A stretch of DNA of 64,000 nt from CAZMHL01 sp045605445. GTDB lineage: Bacteria; Bacillota; Clostridia; RGIG6154. Positions within the stretch are counted from its first letter, which is position 1, and every line of letters begins with the position of its first letter. A model generated the notes under the pieces. That model did not search any database, was not told the DNA's origin, and worked only from the letters and a program-made list of their open reading frames with translations. The position numbers and the translations under genes were made by a program. Location: the NCBI GenBank assembly GCA_045605445.1, contig JAZUPZ010000029.1, forward strand, positions 124,001 through 188,000. Direction: 5' to 3'. Shown piece after piece: positions 50,775 through 58,912 of this stretch.

Positions 50775-50799
50775 CGCCTGAACCGAAAGGATAAAAACT

Positions 50800-52149
50800 A
50801 TGCAGGAAGAATATTTGGGAGCGAAGGTTCCTCCATATAGCCTTGAGGCCGAACAGTCGGTTCTCGGCGCAATGCTTATAGACCTTGAAAGCGTTTCCCT
50901 TGCCTTTGAAAAGCTTACCGCTACCGATTTTTACAGACCTGAAAACCAGGAAGTTTTCAAAGCAATGGAAGAACTGTTTGACCTGAACAAGCCAATCGAC
51001 GTGGTAACCGTTTGCGATATGCTCGCTCAGAACGGAACCCTTGAAACCGTAGGTTCGGGAGAGTTTATTTCAAACCTTGCAATAAGCGTGCCCACAACAG
51101 CTAATATTAAATATTATATCGACATTATAAAGGATAAGGCTCTTTTAAGAAATCTTATTGATGCTTCCGGGCAAATTCAGAAGCTTGCCTACGATGCGGC
51201 AGATGATGCTTCCGGTATTGCAGAAACCTCTGAAAAGCTCATTTTTGATGTTCTTACAGGAAAAACATCAAAGCAGTTTGAAAAAATGGGAGATGTTCTT
51301 TCCAGAAGCTTTCAGACTCTTGAAGAGCTGGGTAAAAGAGACAGTAAAATTACCGGTCTTGAAACAGGCTTTATCGCCCTCGACTATCTTTTGTCGGGCT
51401 TCCAGAAATCAACGCTTAATATCCTTGCGGCGCGTCCCGGTATAGGTAAAACAAGCTTTGCTCTTAATATCGCAAGACACGTTGCAGTAAATAATAAAAT
51501 TCCCGTTGCCATCTTCAGCCTTGAAATGTCCGACGAGGAACTTACGAACAGAATTCTGTCATCTCAGGCTCTTGTTGACAGCGTAAGGTTGAAAACAGGA
51601 AGACTTGACCCCGATGACTGGGAAAGAATGCTCCAGTCTGTAGGACCTATGTCCGAAGCTCCGCTTTATATAGACGATACGGCGGGTATTTCGGTAACTG
51701 AAATACGTTCAAAATGCAGAAGACTCAAGCTTGAAAAAGGCCTTGGACTTGTAATTGTCGACTATTTACAGCTTATGCAGGGAAGAGGTAAGGCAGAAAG
51801 CAGACAGCAACAGGTTTCGGAAATGTCCCGAGCTCTTAAAATTCTTGCAAAAGAGCTTGAGGTTCCGGTGCTTACTTTAAGTCAGCTGTCCCGTTCCATT
51901 GAAAAGAGAGACAATAAAACTCCGGTGCTTTCCGACCTTCGTGAATCAGGTTCAATCGAGCAGGATGCCGACGTTGTAATGTTTCTTCACAAGCCTGCCG
52001 ACAATGCGGAAGATCAGGAATCTCCTGCAAATATGACAGAGCTTATAGTAGCAAAACACAGAAGCGGTTCGCAGGGCAGGATAAAGCTTATGTGGCAGCC
52101 GCAGTATACAACGTTTATGTCGGTTGATACAACTCACGAGGAATATTAA
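50800..52149 (+). CDS. dnaC: Replicative DNA helicase (DnaB family; dnaC of Firmicutes)
   Basis: 449 residues. The N-terminal DnaB domain reads PPYSLEAEQSVLGAMLID; the RecA-like ATPase has LAARPGIGKTSFALNIARH (Walker A), LVIVDYLQLMQGRGK (Walker B) and the C-terminal SDLRESGSIEQDADVVMFLH. It unwinds DNA at the replication fork as a hexamer. It closes the yybS-gdpP-rplI-dnaC operon. GAAAGGA precedes the ATG. Confidence 0.97.
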   Translation: MQEEYLGAKVPPYSLEAEQSVLGAMLIDLESVSLAFEKLTATDFYRPENQEVFKAMEELFDLNKPIDVVTVCDMLAQNGTLETVGSGEFISNLAISVPTTANIKYYIDIIKDKALLRNLIDASGQIQKLAYDAADDASGIAETSEKLIFDVLTGKTSKQFEKMGDVLSRSFQTLEELGKRDSKITGLETGFIALDYLLSGFQKSTLNILAARPGIGKTSFALNIARHVAVNNKIPVAIFSLEMSDEELTNRILSSQALVDSVRLKTGRLDPDDWERMLQSVGPMSEAPLYIDDTAGISVTEIRSKCRRLKLEKGLGLVIVDYLQLMQGRGKAESRQQQVSEMSRALKILAKELEVPVLTLSQLSRSIEKRDNKTPVLSDLRESGSIEQDADVVMFLHKPADNAEDQESPANMTELIVAKHRSGSQGRIKLMWQPQYTTFMSVDTTHEEY

Positions 52150-52156
52150 AAACGGC

Positions 52157-52225
52157 GCATATTGCAACCTTTTGCCTCACTGAAGTACACCAAGTACTGC
52201 CCGTTCGGCAAAATGCACATAATGC
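52157..52225. repeat. Intergenic nested palindrome, copy C
   Basis: Outer arms GCATATTGCAACCTTTTGCC and GGCAAAATGCACATAATGC pair imperfectly around an inner hairpin AGTAC-ACCAA-GTACT (52184-52198) and CCGTTCGG. It lies 8 bases after the dnaC stop. Confidence 0.6.
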
Positions 52226-52292
52226 TTGTTTAAAGTAAAGTTAAATTTGGCAATAACTATTTCTGTTCACTGTTCGCTGACTTAAGGAGAGA

Positions 52293-53636
52293 GTGAATTT
52301 GTTAAACAAAGTAAAACAAACGATAAATGAATATTATCTTCTTGAAAAAAATGACAAGGTTCTTGTCGCTCTTTCGGGAGGCTGTGACTCGGTTTGTCTT
52401 TGCCTTGTTTTAAAGGAACTGGGTTACAACGTTGGAGTTGCTCACGTTAACCATAACTTAAGGGATGAAGCCAAAAGCGACGAGAACTTTGTAAGGGCAT
52501 TTGCAGAAAAGCACAGTTTCAGGTGTCATATAAAATCGGTAAACGTAAAAGAGCTTGCCGAAAAAGAAAAAATCAGCCTTGAAAGTGCAGGGAGAAATGC
52601 AAGATACAGCTTTTTTGAGGAGCTTTGCAGAGAGTTTTCCTATAATAAAATTGCAGTTGCCCACAATAAGAACGACAACTGCGAAACCTTCCTTTTGAAT
52701 CTTATAAGGGGAAGCGGTTTAAAGGGGCTTGCGGGTATTCCCGTGAAAAGAGAAAAAATTGTAAGACCTCTTATAAATGTTGAACGTGCCGAAATAGAAA
52801 GTTTTGTAACTGAAAACGGAGAAGGTTGGGTTACCGATAAGACCAATTTTGAAAACGACTATACAAGGAATAAAATAAGAAACATAATAATTCCTCAGCT
52901 TCTTGAACTCAACGAAAGCTTTATCGATGGCGTTTCAAACACCATTAAGGTTGCAGATGAAAGTCTGAACTTTATCGATTGCAAGGCTATGGAGCTGATT
53001 AAGTTCAAAGACGGGGAAGCAAGAATAGAGGTTTGCGGTTTCAGAGAATCCTCTCCTGCAGTTTCCTCCAGGGCGCTTATGCTTGCTTATGAGTATGCAG
53101 CAGGAACCTCTAAGGATTTTGAAAGAAAGCACATTGAAGCAATTTATGAGGCATTTGAAGAAAAAACTCACGGCAAGGTAATTGACCTTTGCTTTGATAC
53201 CGAGTGTGTTTTTGAATACGGCAATATAATTTTCAGAAAAAAGAAAATAATTGAAAAATATGAATATAAACTTCCAACCGGCGGTAAAATTTATATTAAG
53301 GAAGCGGGAATAACGCTTACAACAGAAATAATCACCGGGGATTTTAAAAAAGAAAAAAACTGTCAGTATTTCGATCTTGATTTTATAAAGGAAGACATAA
53401 CGGTAAGATGCCGTAAAGACGGCGACCGTGTGATTCCCTTTAAAATGAAAAGTCCCAAAAAGCTTAAGGAAATAATGATAAATAAAAAAATAAGTCCAAA
53501 CATCAGAAATTGTCTGCCGGTGCTGGAATATGACGGACAGATAATAATGGTTTATAATGTAATAAGGTCCGATTTGTTCAAGGTAACGGAAAAGACGGAA
53601 AAAATACTTAAGATAAAAGGAGAAAAAGATGCTTGA
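52293..53636 (+). CDS. tilS: tRNA(Ile)-lysidine synthase TilS
   Basis: 447 residues. TilS converts C34 of the minor tRNA-Ile(CAU) to lysidine, using ATP and lysine. The PP-loop SGGCDSVCL is near residue 30, followed by HVNHNLR, SLESAGRNARYSFF and HNKNDNCETFLLNLIRGSG. The C-terminal domain shows TVRCRKDGDRVIPF. The start codon is uncertain: GTG at 52293 is very close to the AAGGAG at 52284, and TTG at 52299 has better spacing; neither is ATG. It overlaps hpt by 8 bases. Confidence 0.92.
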   Translation: MNLLNKVKQTINEYYLLEKNDKVLVALSGGCDSVCLCLVLKELGYNVGVAHVNHNLRDEAKSDENFVRAFAEKHSFRCHIKSVNVKELAEKEKISLESAGRNARYSFFEELCREFSYNKIAVAHNKNDNCETFLLNLIRGSGLKGLAGIPVKREKIVRPLINVERAEIESFVTENGEGWVTDKTNFENDYTRNKIRNIIIPQLLELNESFIDGVSNTIKVADESLNFIDCKAMELIKFKDGEARIEVCGFRESSPAVSSRALMLAYEYAAGTSKDFERKHIEAIYEAFEEKTHGKVIDLCFDTECVFEYGNIIFRKKKIIEKYEYKLPTGGKIYIKEAGITLTTEIITGDFKKEKNCQYFDLDFIKEDITVRCRKDGDRVIPFKMKSPKKLKEIMINKKISPNIRNCLPVLEYDGQIIMVYNVIRSDLFKVTEKTEKILKIKGEKDA

Positions 53637-54171
53637 AAATGATGTAAAAAAAGTTTTGATAACCGAAGAACAGTTAAAAGAAAAAATACAGGAGCTTGCA
53701 GACAGAATCAACGAAGATTATAAAGATAAAAACCTTCTTTTTATAGTAATTCTTCGCGGTGCCTTTATGTTTGCATCTGACCTTTATAAAAGAATAAAGG
53801 TATTAAGCGATGTAGACTTTATGGCTGTATCAAGCTACGGAAGCGGAACCGAATCAACCGGACAGATAAAAATTTTGAAGGATCTTTCAAATCCTATAGA
53901 CGGCAAGGATATTATTATTGTTGAAGATATTCTCGACACGGGAATAACTTTAGACAGCCTGGTAAAAATGCTTGAGGTGAGAAATCCTGCCAGCATTGAA
54001 ATCTGCACCTGCATAAGCAAGCCTTCAAGAAGAATGGTTGATGTTGAGGCCAAATATGTAGGCTTTGAAGTTGAAAACGAATTTATAGTAGGCTACGGTC
54101 TTGACTATAATGAAAAATACAGAAATCTTCCTTACATAGGTGTTCTTAAAGAGGAAGTTTACTCAAGATAA
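53629..54171 (+). CDS. hpt: Hypoxanthine phosphoribosyltransferase
   Basis: 180 residues, the usual size. It salvages hypoxanthine and guanine with PRPP. The PRPP-binding loop is IIVEDILDTGITLDSLVKML; LLFIVILRGAFMFASDLY, FMAVSSYGSGTES and FIVGYGLDYNEKYRNLP are also typical. The gene starts inside the tilS stop region (AAAGGAG upstream) and precedes ftsH, the conserved Firmicute order tilS-hpt-ftsH. Confidence 0.95.
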   Translation: MLENDVKKVLITEEQLKEKIQELADRINEDYKDKNLLFIVILRGAFMFASDLYKRIKVLSDVDFMAVSSYGSGTESTGQIKILKDLSNPIDGKDIIIVEDILDTGITLDSLVKMLEVRNPASIEICTCISKPSRRMVDVEAKYVGFEVENEFIVGYGLDYNEKYRNLPYIGVLKEEVYSR

Positions 54172-54201
54172 AAATAAAATTAAAGAAAGGGAGGAGTTAG
54201 C

Positions 54202-56073
54202 TTGAAAATAAAAGCAAAGAGTATAATTGTTTACCTGATATTGTTTGCTGTAATAGTAGCCGTAGTTTCGTCTCTTTACCAGGGACCGGTTACTGAAGAA
54301 CTTTTATACTCAGATCTTATTCAGGAAATTCAGGCAGGTAATCTGAAAAGCCTTGAAATAACAGAAACAACAGCAACAGCAACAAGAATTGACAATTCAA
54401 AATTCCAGGCGGCAATACCGTCAACGGAGGTTCTCCACAACGATGTTGGAGATTCAATTAAAAAACAAATAGAGGCAGGAACTCTTGATTACAGCACCCC
54501 GGCACCAATGGAGGCGCCCTGGTGGCTAAGTATTCTTCCGGGCATAGTGTTAATTGTTATGTTCTTTCTGTTCTGGATGCTCTTTATGGGTAAAGAAGGC
54601 GGAAGCGGCGGCGGAAGAGGCGCAATGTCCTTTGGAAAAAGCCGCGCAAAAAAAGCAAGCGAAACAGGGAAAACCGTAACCTTTGAAGATGTTGCGGGTG
54701 AAGACGAAGAAAAAGCAGAGCTTCAGGAGGTTGTAAGCTTCCTTAAGGACCCTGCAAAATTCCAGAAAATGGGAGCAAGAATTCCAAAGGGAATTCTTCT
54801 GGTAGGCCCTCCGGGAACGGGTAAAACCCTTCTTGCAAAGGCAGTATCCGGAGAAGCGGGAGTTCCCTTCTTCTCAATCAGCGGTTCCGATTTTGTTGAA
54901 ATGTTTGTAGGTGTTGGTGCTTCAAGAGTAAGAGACCTTTTTGAACAGGCAAAAAAAGAAGCCCCATGTATTGTGTTTATCGATGAAATCGATGCTGTGG
55001 GCAGAAGAAGAGGCGCAGGTCTAGGCGGCGGTCACGACGAAAGAGAACAAACTCTTAATCAGCTTCTTGTTGAAATGGACGGCTTCGGCGTTTACGAGGG
55101 AATTATAATCCTTGCCGCAACTAACCGACCTGACATTTTAGACCCTGCTCTTTTAAGACCCGGCCGTTTCGACAGACAGGTTGTAGTGGGTCATCCCGAT
55201 GCAAAGGGCAGAAAAGAAATTCTTGAGGTTCACGCTAAAAATAAACCTCTTGCTCCTGAGGTAGACCTTGAGGTTATCGCAAGAACAACTGCAGGCTTTA
55301 CCGGGGCGGAGCTTGAAAATCTTATGAATGAAGCGGCTCTTCGTGCCGTAAAGGACAACAGAGAAGCAATAACTATGAGTGACCTCGACGAAGCAATGAT
55401 TAAAGTTGTAGTAGGTCAGGAAAAGAAATCAAGAAAGATAAGCAAAAAGGAAAAAGAACTTACAGCTTACCACGAGGCAGGTCATGCAATTGTAACAAGA
55501 CTTTTGCCTGATCAGGACCCTGTTCATCAGGTTTCAATTATCCCGAGAGGTATGGCGGGCGGTTATACAATGCATCTTCCTACGGAAGACAGAATGTATA
55601 GCTCCAAAGAGCAGATGAAGAACGAAATTGTTGTTCTTCTTGCAGGAAGAATCGCCGAAAAGCTTACAATGGATGATATAAGCACAGGTGCTTCAAACGA
55701 TATCCAGAGAGCAACCCAGATTGCAAGGGATATGGTTACAAAATACGGTATGAGTGAAACAATGGGAACCGTGTTCTACGATTCAGAACAGGAAGAAGTG
55801 TTCATTGGCAACTCAATCGGTCACAGCAAAAACTACTCAGAAGAGGTTGCGGCTGAAATCGATAAGGAAGTAAGAAGATTTATCGATGAGGGCTTTAAAA
55901 GGTGCGAAGAGCTTATTAAAGCAAATATGCCTCAGCTTCACGTTGTTGCTCAGGCTCTTCTTGAGAAAGAAAAAATCGACGGCAAAGAGTTCGAAGAACT
56001 TTTCACCAGCCTTGATAAAAAACCTTCAGAAGAGAATACAGAAACTGAAGAAACAACACAAACTGAAGAATAA
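54202..56073 (+). CDS. ftsH: ATP-dependent zinc metalloprotease FtsH
   Basis: 623 residues. Two transmembrane helices (about 7-24 and 110-130) flank a small external domain. The AAA module has GPPGTGKTLLAKAV (Walker A), CIVFIDEIDAVGRRR (Walker B) and ATNRPDILDPALLRPGRFDR (second region of homology). The M41 protease has HEAGH and a late Asp in MDDISTGASNDIQRAT. FtsH degrades membrane and regulatory proteins and affects sporulation. The start codon is TTG at 54202, with GGGAGGAG ideally placed. The tail is Glu/Thr-rich. Confidence 0.96.
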   Translation: MKIKAKSIIVYLILFAVIVAVVSSLYQGPVTEELLYSDLIQEIQAGNLKSLEITETTATATRIDNSKFQAAIPSTEVLHNDVGDSIKKQIEAGTLDYSTPAPMEAPWWLSILPGIVLIVMFFLFWMLFMGKEGGSGGGRGAMSFGKSRAKKASETGKTVTFEDVAGEDEEKAELQEVVSFLKDPAKFQKMGARIPKGILLVGPPGTGKTLLAKAVSGEAGVPFFSISGSDFVEMFVGVGASRVRDLFEQAKKEAPCIVFIDEIDAVGRRRGAGLGGGHDEREQTLNQLLVEMDGFGVYEGIIILAATNRPDILDPALLRPGRFDRQVVVGHPDAKGRKEILEVHAKNKPLAPEVDLEVIARTTAGFTGAELENLMNEAALRAVKDNREAITMSDLDEAMIKVVVGQEKKSRKISKKEKELTAYHEAGHAIVTRLLPDQDPVHQVSIIPRGMAGGYTMHLPTEDRMYSSKEQMKNEIVVLLAGRIAEKLTMDDISTGASNDIQRATQIARDMVTKYGMSETMGTVFYDSEQEEVFIGNSIGHSKNYSEEVAAEIDKEVRRFIDEGFKRCEELIKANMPQLHVVAQALLEKEKIDGKEFEELFTSLDKKPSEENTETEETTQTEE

Positions 56074-56077
56074 TTTT

Positions 56078-56112
56078 AAAGCAGGAACTCCTTTTATGAG
56101 TTCCTGCTTTTA
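56078..56112 (+). terminator. Terminator of the tilS-hpt-ftsH operon
   Basis: AAAGCAGGAACTC pairs with GAGTTCCTGCTTT, followed by T residues, 4 bases after the ftsH stop. Confidence 0.88.
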
Positions 56113-56207
56113 ATAATGAATAGTGAAAAACGAATAATTGGAAAGTTGTATAGTAAAAGTGGACACATCGAAGAGTGAATGGTAAAATAAAAAAAGAGGT
56201 GTTCACA

Positions 56208-56501
56208 ATGAAAAGAACTTTCAGCAAGGAATTCAAGATCAAAGCATGTGAGTTAGTGTTAAAAGATGGCATAACACATAAGGTGGTAGCAGAGAAAATG
56301 GGAATAAGCCATATAATGCTATACAGATGGATAGATGACTATCAAACTTATGGAGAGGAAGCGTTTGTAGGAAAAGGTAATCAACGATCAAGCGATGCGG
56401 AACTAAAGAAATTACGCAAAGAAAACGAACGATTGAAAATGGAGATGGAAATACTAAAAAAAGCAGCGGCATATTTTGCGAAACACCCGGCAGACGAGTA
56501 A
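56208..56501 (+). CDS. IS3-family transposase OrfA (DNA-binding)
   Basis: 97 residues. It has a helix-turn-helix of the IS3/IS911 type (FSKEFKIKACELVLKDGITH, VVAEKMGISHIMLYRWIDDY) and a leucine-zipper-like tail (LKKLRKENERLKMEMEILKK) for multimerisation. The start is the ATG at 56208, preceded by AGAGGTG. The run of seven A residues at about 56455-56461 permits a -1 shift into the orfB frame, giving the OrfAB transposase. Confidence 0.93.
   Translation: MKRTFSKEFKIKACELVLKDGITHKVVAEKMGISHIMLYRWIDDYQTYGEEAFVGKGNQRSSDAELKKLRKENERLKMEMEILKKAAAYFAKHPADE
56455..56462 (+). promoter_or_regulatory. Programmed -1 frameshift site of the IS (A7G)
   Basis: CTA-AAA-AAA-GCA in the orfA frame. Slipping back one base reads AGC and continues open through KFAKEELSEYKTSEVC into OrfB. 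A-rich heptamers are the standard IS3 shift site. Confidence 0.75.
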
Positions 56502-56518
56502 AATTTGCAAAAGAAGAG

Positions 56519-57346
56519 TTGTCAGAATACAAAACGAGTGAAGTATGCAGGCTGTTGGGTGTGTCAAGAAGTGAGTATTACCGAATTTCAAAAGAACAGG
56601 ATAATGAAGAAAAAGAACTTGAAAAGGAAGTAATTAACTGTTTCAGAAAACATAAGGGAAATTATGGGAGAATAAGGATTCGTAAAGAATTATTGATAAA
56701 AGGAATTGATGTCAGCGAATACCGAATAACAAAAATACTCAAAAAGAATAACCTGATCGCCAAAAGTGGCAGAAGTAAAAGGGTAAGAGCACCAAAACCA
56801 ACAGAACAGCAATATATAGAAGAAAACTTAATAAAGGACAAATTTGAGATAAAAGAACCAAACTATCTATGGTGCTCAGATATAACAGAATTAAAATGCC
56901 GCAAAACAAAAGTGTATGTATGTGGAATAATAGATGTTGGGACAAGGCGAATAGTAGGATGGGGAATATCAAAAAATCAGACACAACGGTTGGTACAGGA
57001 TGCACTAGTGATGGCGGTTGGAAGAAATCCAAGACGACCGGAAGGAGCAGTATATCATAGTGACAGAGGCTGTCAATATACTGCAAAAAAGACAAAACAG
57101 CTTGTAGAAGAGAACGGATTCCGAAAGAGTATGTCAAGACCGGGAACGCCGAGCGACAATCAACCGATAGAGAGTTTCTGGGAAACGCTCGAATGTGAGA
57201 TGTCTGATATCAGACATCTCACATTCGAAGAAGCATCCCGGACAATAGTTGAATATATTGAACTTTATTACAATTCTGAAAGATTACATTCAGGTATAGA
57301 TTATCATATTCCGAACCAATTTTTCACTCTTTTATCTGTCCACTAA
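56519..57346 (+). CDS. IS3-family transposase OrfB (DDE integrase core)
   Basis: 275 residues counted from a TTG; it is normally made as the OrfAB fusion. An HTH_21-type region (KHKGNYGRIRIRKELLIKGI) is followed by the rve integrase core: catalytic Asp in LWCSDITEL, Asp in YHSDRGCQYT and Glu in NQPIESFWETLE (DDE with the 35-residue last spacing), and the C-terminal YIELYYNSERLHSGIDY. A 40-bp perfect palindrome (57189-57228) lies inside the coding region just after the catalytic Glu. Confidence 0.93.
   Translation: MSEYKTSEVCRLLGVSRSEYYRISKEQDNEEKELEKEVINCFRKHKGNYGRIRIRKELLIKGIDVSEYRITKILKKNNLIAKSGRSKRVRAPKPTEQQYIEENLIKDKFEIKEPNYLWCSDITELKCRKTKVYVCGIIDVGTRRIVGWGISKNQTQRLVQDALVMAVGRNPRRPEGAVYHSDRGCQYTAKKTKQLVEENGFRKSMSRPGTPSDNQPIESFWETLECEMSDIRHLTFEEASRTIVEYIELYYNSERLHSGIDYHIPNQFFTLLSVH
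57189..57228. repeat. 40-bp perfect palindrome inside orfB
   Basis: The sequence from TCGAATGTGAGATGTCTGAT to its exact reverse complement, centred between 57208 and 57209, has no mismatch. It is coding sequence (LECEMSDIRHLTFE), in a place where other IS3 transposases have no gap, so it is not an inserted piece. Confidence 0.9.
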
Positions 57347-57361
57347 TCTTGACAAGTTTCT

Positions 57362-57390
57362 AAGAACTCCAACCATCGGTTGGAGTTCTT
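57362..57390. terminator. Hairpin after the SPFH gene
   Basis: AAGAACTCCAACC pairs perfectly with GGTTGGAGTTCTT around ATC. It lies 8 bases past the SPFH stop; the insertion sequence abuts its far side, perhaps having displaced the T run. Confidence 0.7.
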
Positions 57391-57398
57391 GATATCTG

Positions 57399-58280
57399 TT
57401 ATTTATTCTTTATTATTTCGTTTAAAGATGCTGCAAGTCCTGCAAGACCCTGAAGATCTGACGGAACAATAATCTTTGTGGCATTGCCGTTTGCCATGTC
57501 TTTAACAGCATCAAGGCTCTTAAGAGCAATAACCTTGTCATCGGGAGCAGCATCACGAAGCATTTTAAGACCTTCTGCAGTAGCATTCTGAATTTTAAGA
57601 ATTGCTTCAGCTTCACCCTCTGCCTTTTTGATTGCCGATTCTTTTTGTGCTTCGGCTGCAAGAATCATAGCCTCTTTCTCACCCTCAGCAACAAGAATTG
57701 CAGATTTCTTTTCACCCTCTGCTCTTAAAATAGCTTCACGTCTTTCACGTTCTGCTTTCATCTGTTTTTCCATTGCATCCTGAATTTCTCTCGGAGGCAG
57801 AATGTTTTTAAGCTCAACCCTGTTTATTTTAATGCCCCATGGGTCTGTTGCCTCATCAAGAATCGAACGCATTTTTGTGTTTACAAGCTCTCTTGATGTA
57901 AGAGTTTCGTCCAGTTCAAGGTCACCAATGATATTTCTTAATGTTGTTGCTGTAAGGTTTTCAATTGCCGACATGGGATGCTCAACACCGTAGGTATACA
58001 TCTTAGGGTCTGTAATCTGATAATATACAACTGTGTCAATCTGCATTGTAACGTTATCCTTGGTAATAACAGGCTGTGGCGGGAAGTCAACAACCTGTTC
58101 CTTTAAGGAAACGCGTCTTGAAATTCTGTCAATAAACGGAATGAGAAGATGAAGACCTACATCCCAGGATGCATGATAAGCTCCAAGTCTTTCAACAACA
58201 AAGCAGTTCGCCTGGGGAACAATTTTAATGTTTGCAATAACTATAACTAAAATTGCAATTAAAAGTATAACAAAAGGCAT
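57399..58280 (-). CDS. SPFH/Band 7 (stomatin/QmcA-like) membrane protein
   Basis: 293 residues: an N-terminal hydrophobic segment (FVILLIAILVIVIANIKIV), then a Band 7 domain (ERLGAYHASWDVGLHLLIPF, LKEQVVDFPPQPVITKDNVT, YYQITDP, LRNIIGDLELDETLTSRELV, WGIKINRVELKNILPP) and a long Glu/Ala-rich coiled coil (MKAERERREAILRAEGEKKS onward). Such proteins form membrane rings that organise microdomains and modulate proteases such as FtsH. It directly follows an NfeD-family gene (no gap), its usual partner. Confidence 0.92.
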   Translation of the reverse strand: MPFVILLIAILVIVIANIKIVPQANCFVVERLGAYHASWDVGLHLLIPFIDRISRRVSLKEQVVDFPPQPVITKDNVTMQIDTVVYYQITDPKMYTYGVEHPMSAIENLTATTLRNIIGDLELDETLTSRELVNTKMRSILDEATDPWGIKINRVELKNILPPREIQDAMEKQMKAERERREAILRAEGEKKSAILVAEGEKEAMILAAEAQKESAIKKAEGEAEAILKIQNATAEGLKMLRDAAPDDKVIALKSLDAVKDMANGNATKIIVPSDLQGLAGLAASLNEIIKNK

Positions 58281-58727
58281 TTAGTTTTCCTCGCTTTCTT
58301 TAATTTCCGTAACAATGGTGTGAACACCCTTTACGGAATTTATTATAACAATTTTTCCTGATTCTATTATGCTGTCATCCTCTGATCTTGCCGACCAGAT
58401 TTGCCCTCTGAAGCTTATCTGTCCCTTTCCGGAAGAAGGAACAATATCTTCAATTACCGTTGCCTTTTCTCCAAGAAGCATATCGTAATTTGTTTTAACC
58501 TTTTTGGGGGCAACCTTCTTTTTAACCAGCGGCTCTGTTAAAAGAAGCATTGCGGCAGAGGCAACAACAAAAACAATAAGCTGAATGTAAAGACTGTCGG
58601 TAAAGAAGGAAACTATCAGAGAAATAAGACCGCCTGCGGCAAACCATACCGCGGTAAGCGTAGCCGTCATCCCCTCAACAACAAGGGCAAGGATAATAAC
58701 ACCAAGCCATAATAAAGTAAGCTGCAT
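58281..58727 (-). CDS. NfeD-family membrane protein
   Basis: 148 residues: transmembrane helices at about 4-22, 26-42 and 50-65, then a soluble OB-fold domain (LLGEKATVIEDIVPSSGKGQ, ISFRGQIWSARSEDDSIIES, GKIVIINSVKGVHTIV). This is the short NfeD1b type that pairs with SPFH proteins. The start is the ATG at 58727, preceded by AAGGAGGTGG; the frame extends 8 codons upstream but overlaps that site. Confidence 0.9.
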   Translation of the reverse strand: MQLTLLWLGVIILALVVEGMTATLTAVWFAAGGLISLIVSFFTDSLYIQLIVFVVASAAMLLLTEPLVKKKVAPKKVKTNYDMLLGEKATVIEDIVPSSGKGQISFRGQIWSARSEDDSIIESGKIVIINSVKGVHTIVTEIKESEEN

Positions 58728-58755
58728 ATCAGCCACCTCCTTCGTTTTCACTCTA

Positions 58756-58785
58756 ATTGTAGCACATTCTGCCGCAGTTTGTAAA
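58756..58785 (-). promoter_or_regulatory. Promoter of the nfeD-SPFH operon
   Basis: Minus strand: TTTACA (58780-58785), an 18-base spacer, TACAAT (58756-58761), about 29 bases before the start. Confidence 0.65.
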
Positions 58786-58811
58786 TAGGGGGATATTTCT
58801 TAAGAAAAAAG

Positions 58812-58873
58812 TCGACAATAAAATATTTCCTGCAAATTACCCGACATAAAAATATTTATTTACCTATTATACT
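58812..58873 (+). promoter_or_regulatory. Candidate Spo0A-controlled promoter of spoIIE
   Basis: TATACT at 58868-58873 is a good -10, but no -35 consensus stands 17 bases upstream; instead a TGTCGGG word (minus strand, 58840-58846) and a TTGTCGA word (minus strand, 58812-58818) lie there, 28 bases apart. Both resemble the 0A box TGTCGAA. Spo0A-activated sigma-A promoters of spoIIE are known in Bacillus. Confidence 0.45.
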
Positions 58874-58912
58874 TAAAATAGCGTTTTATAAACAGGAAAG
58901 GTATCGGTTTTT

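Larger units (their letters stand above)
56147..57354 (+). mobile_element. IS3-family (IS150-like) insertion sequence, apparently intact
   Basis: A 1208-bp element. The left end begins TGTATAG, and the right end, read inward, TGTCAAG; similarity of the two ends continues through AGTGGACA and AAGAGTGAA over about 35 bases. The 3 bases before the left end (56144-56146) and after the right end (57355-57357) are both AGT, a target duplication of the size made by IS150-type elements. Two overlapping-frame genes, orfA and orfB, are linked by a slippery A run. It is inserted between the ftsH terminator and the hairpin after the SPFH gene, disrupting no gene, and its intact ORFs suggest recent arrival. 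Confidence 0.9.
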
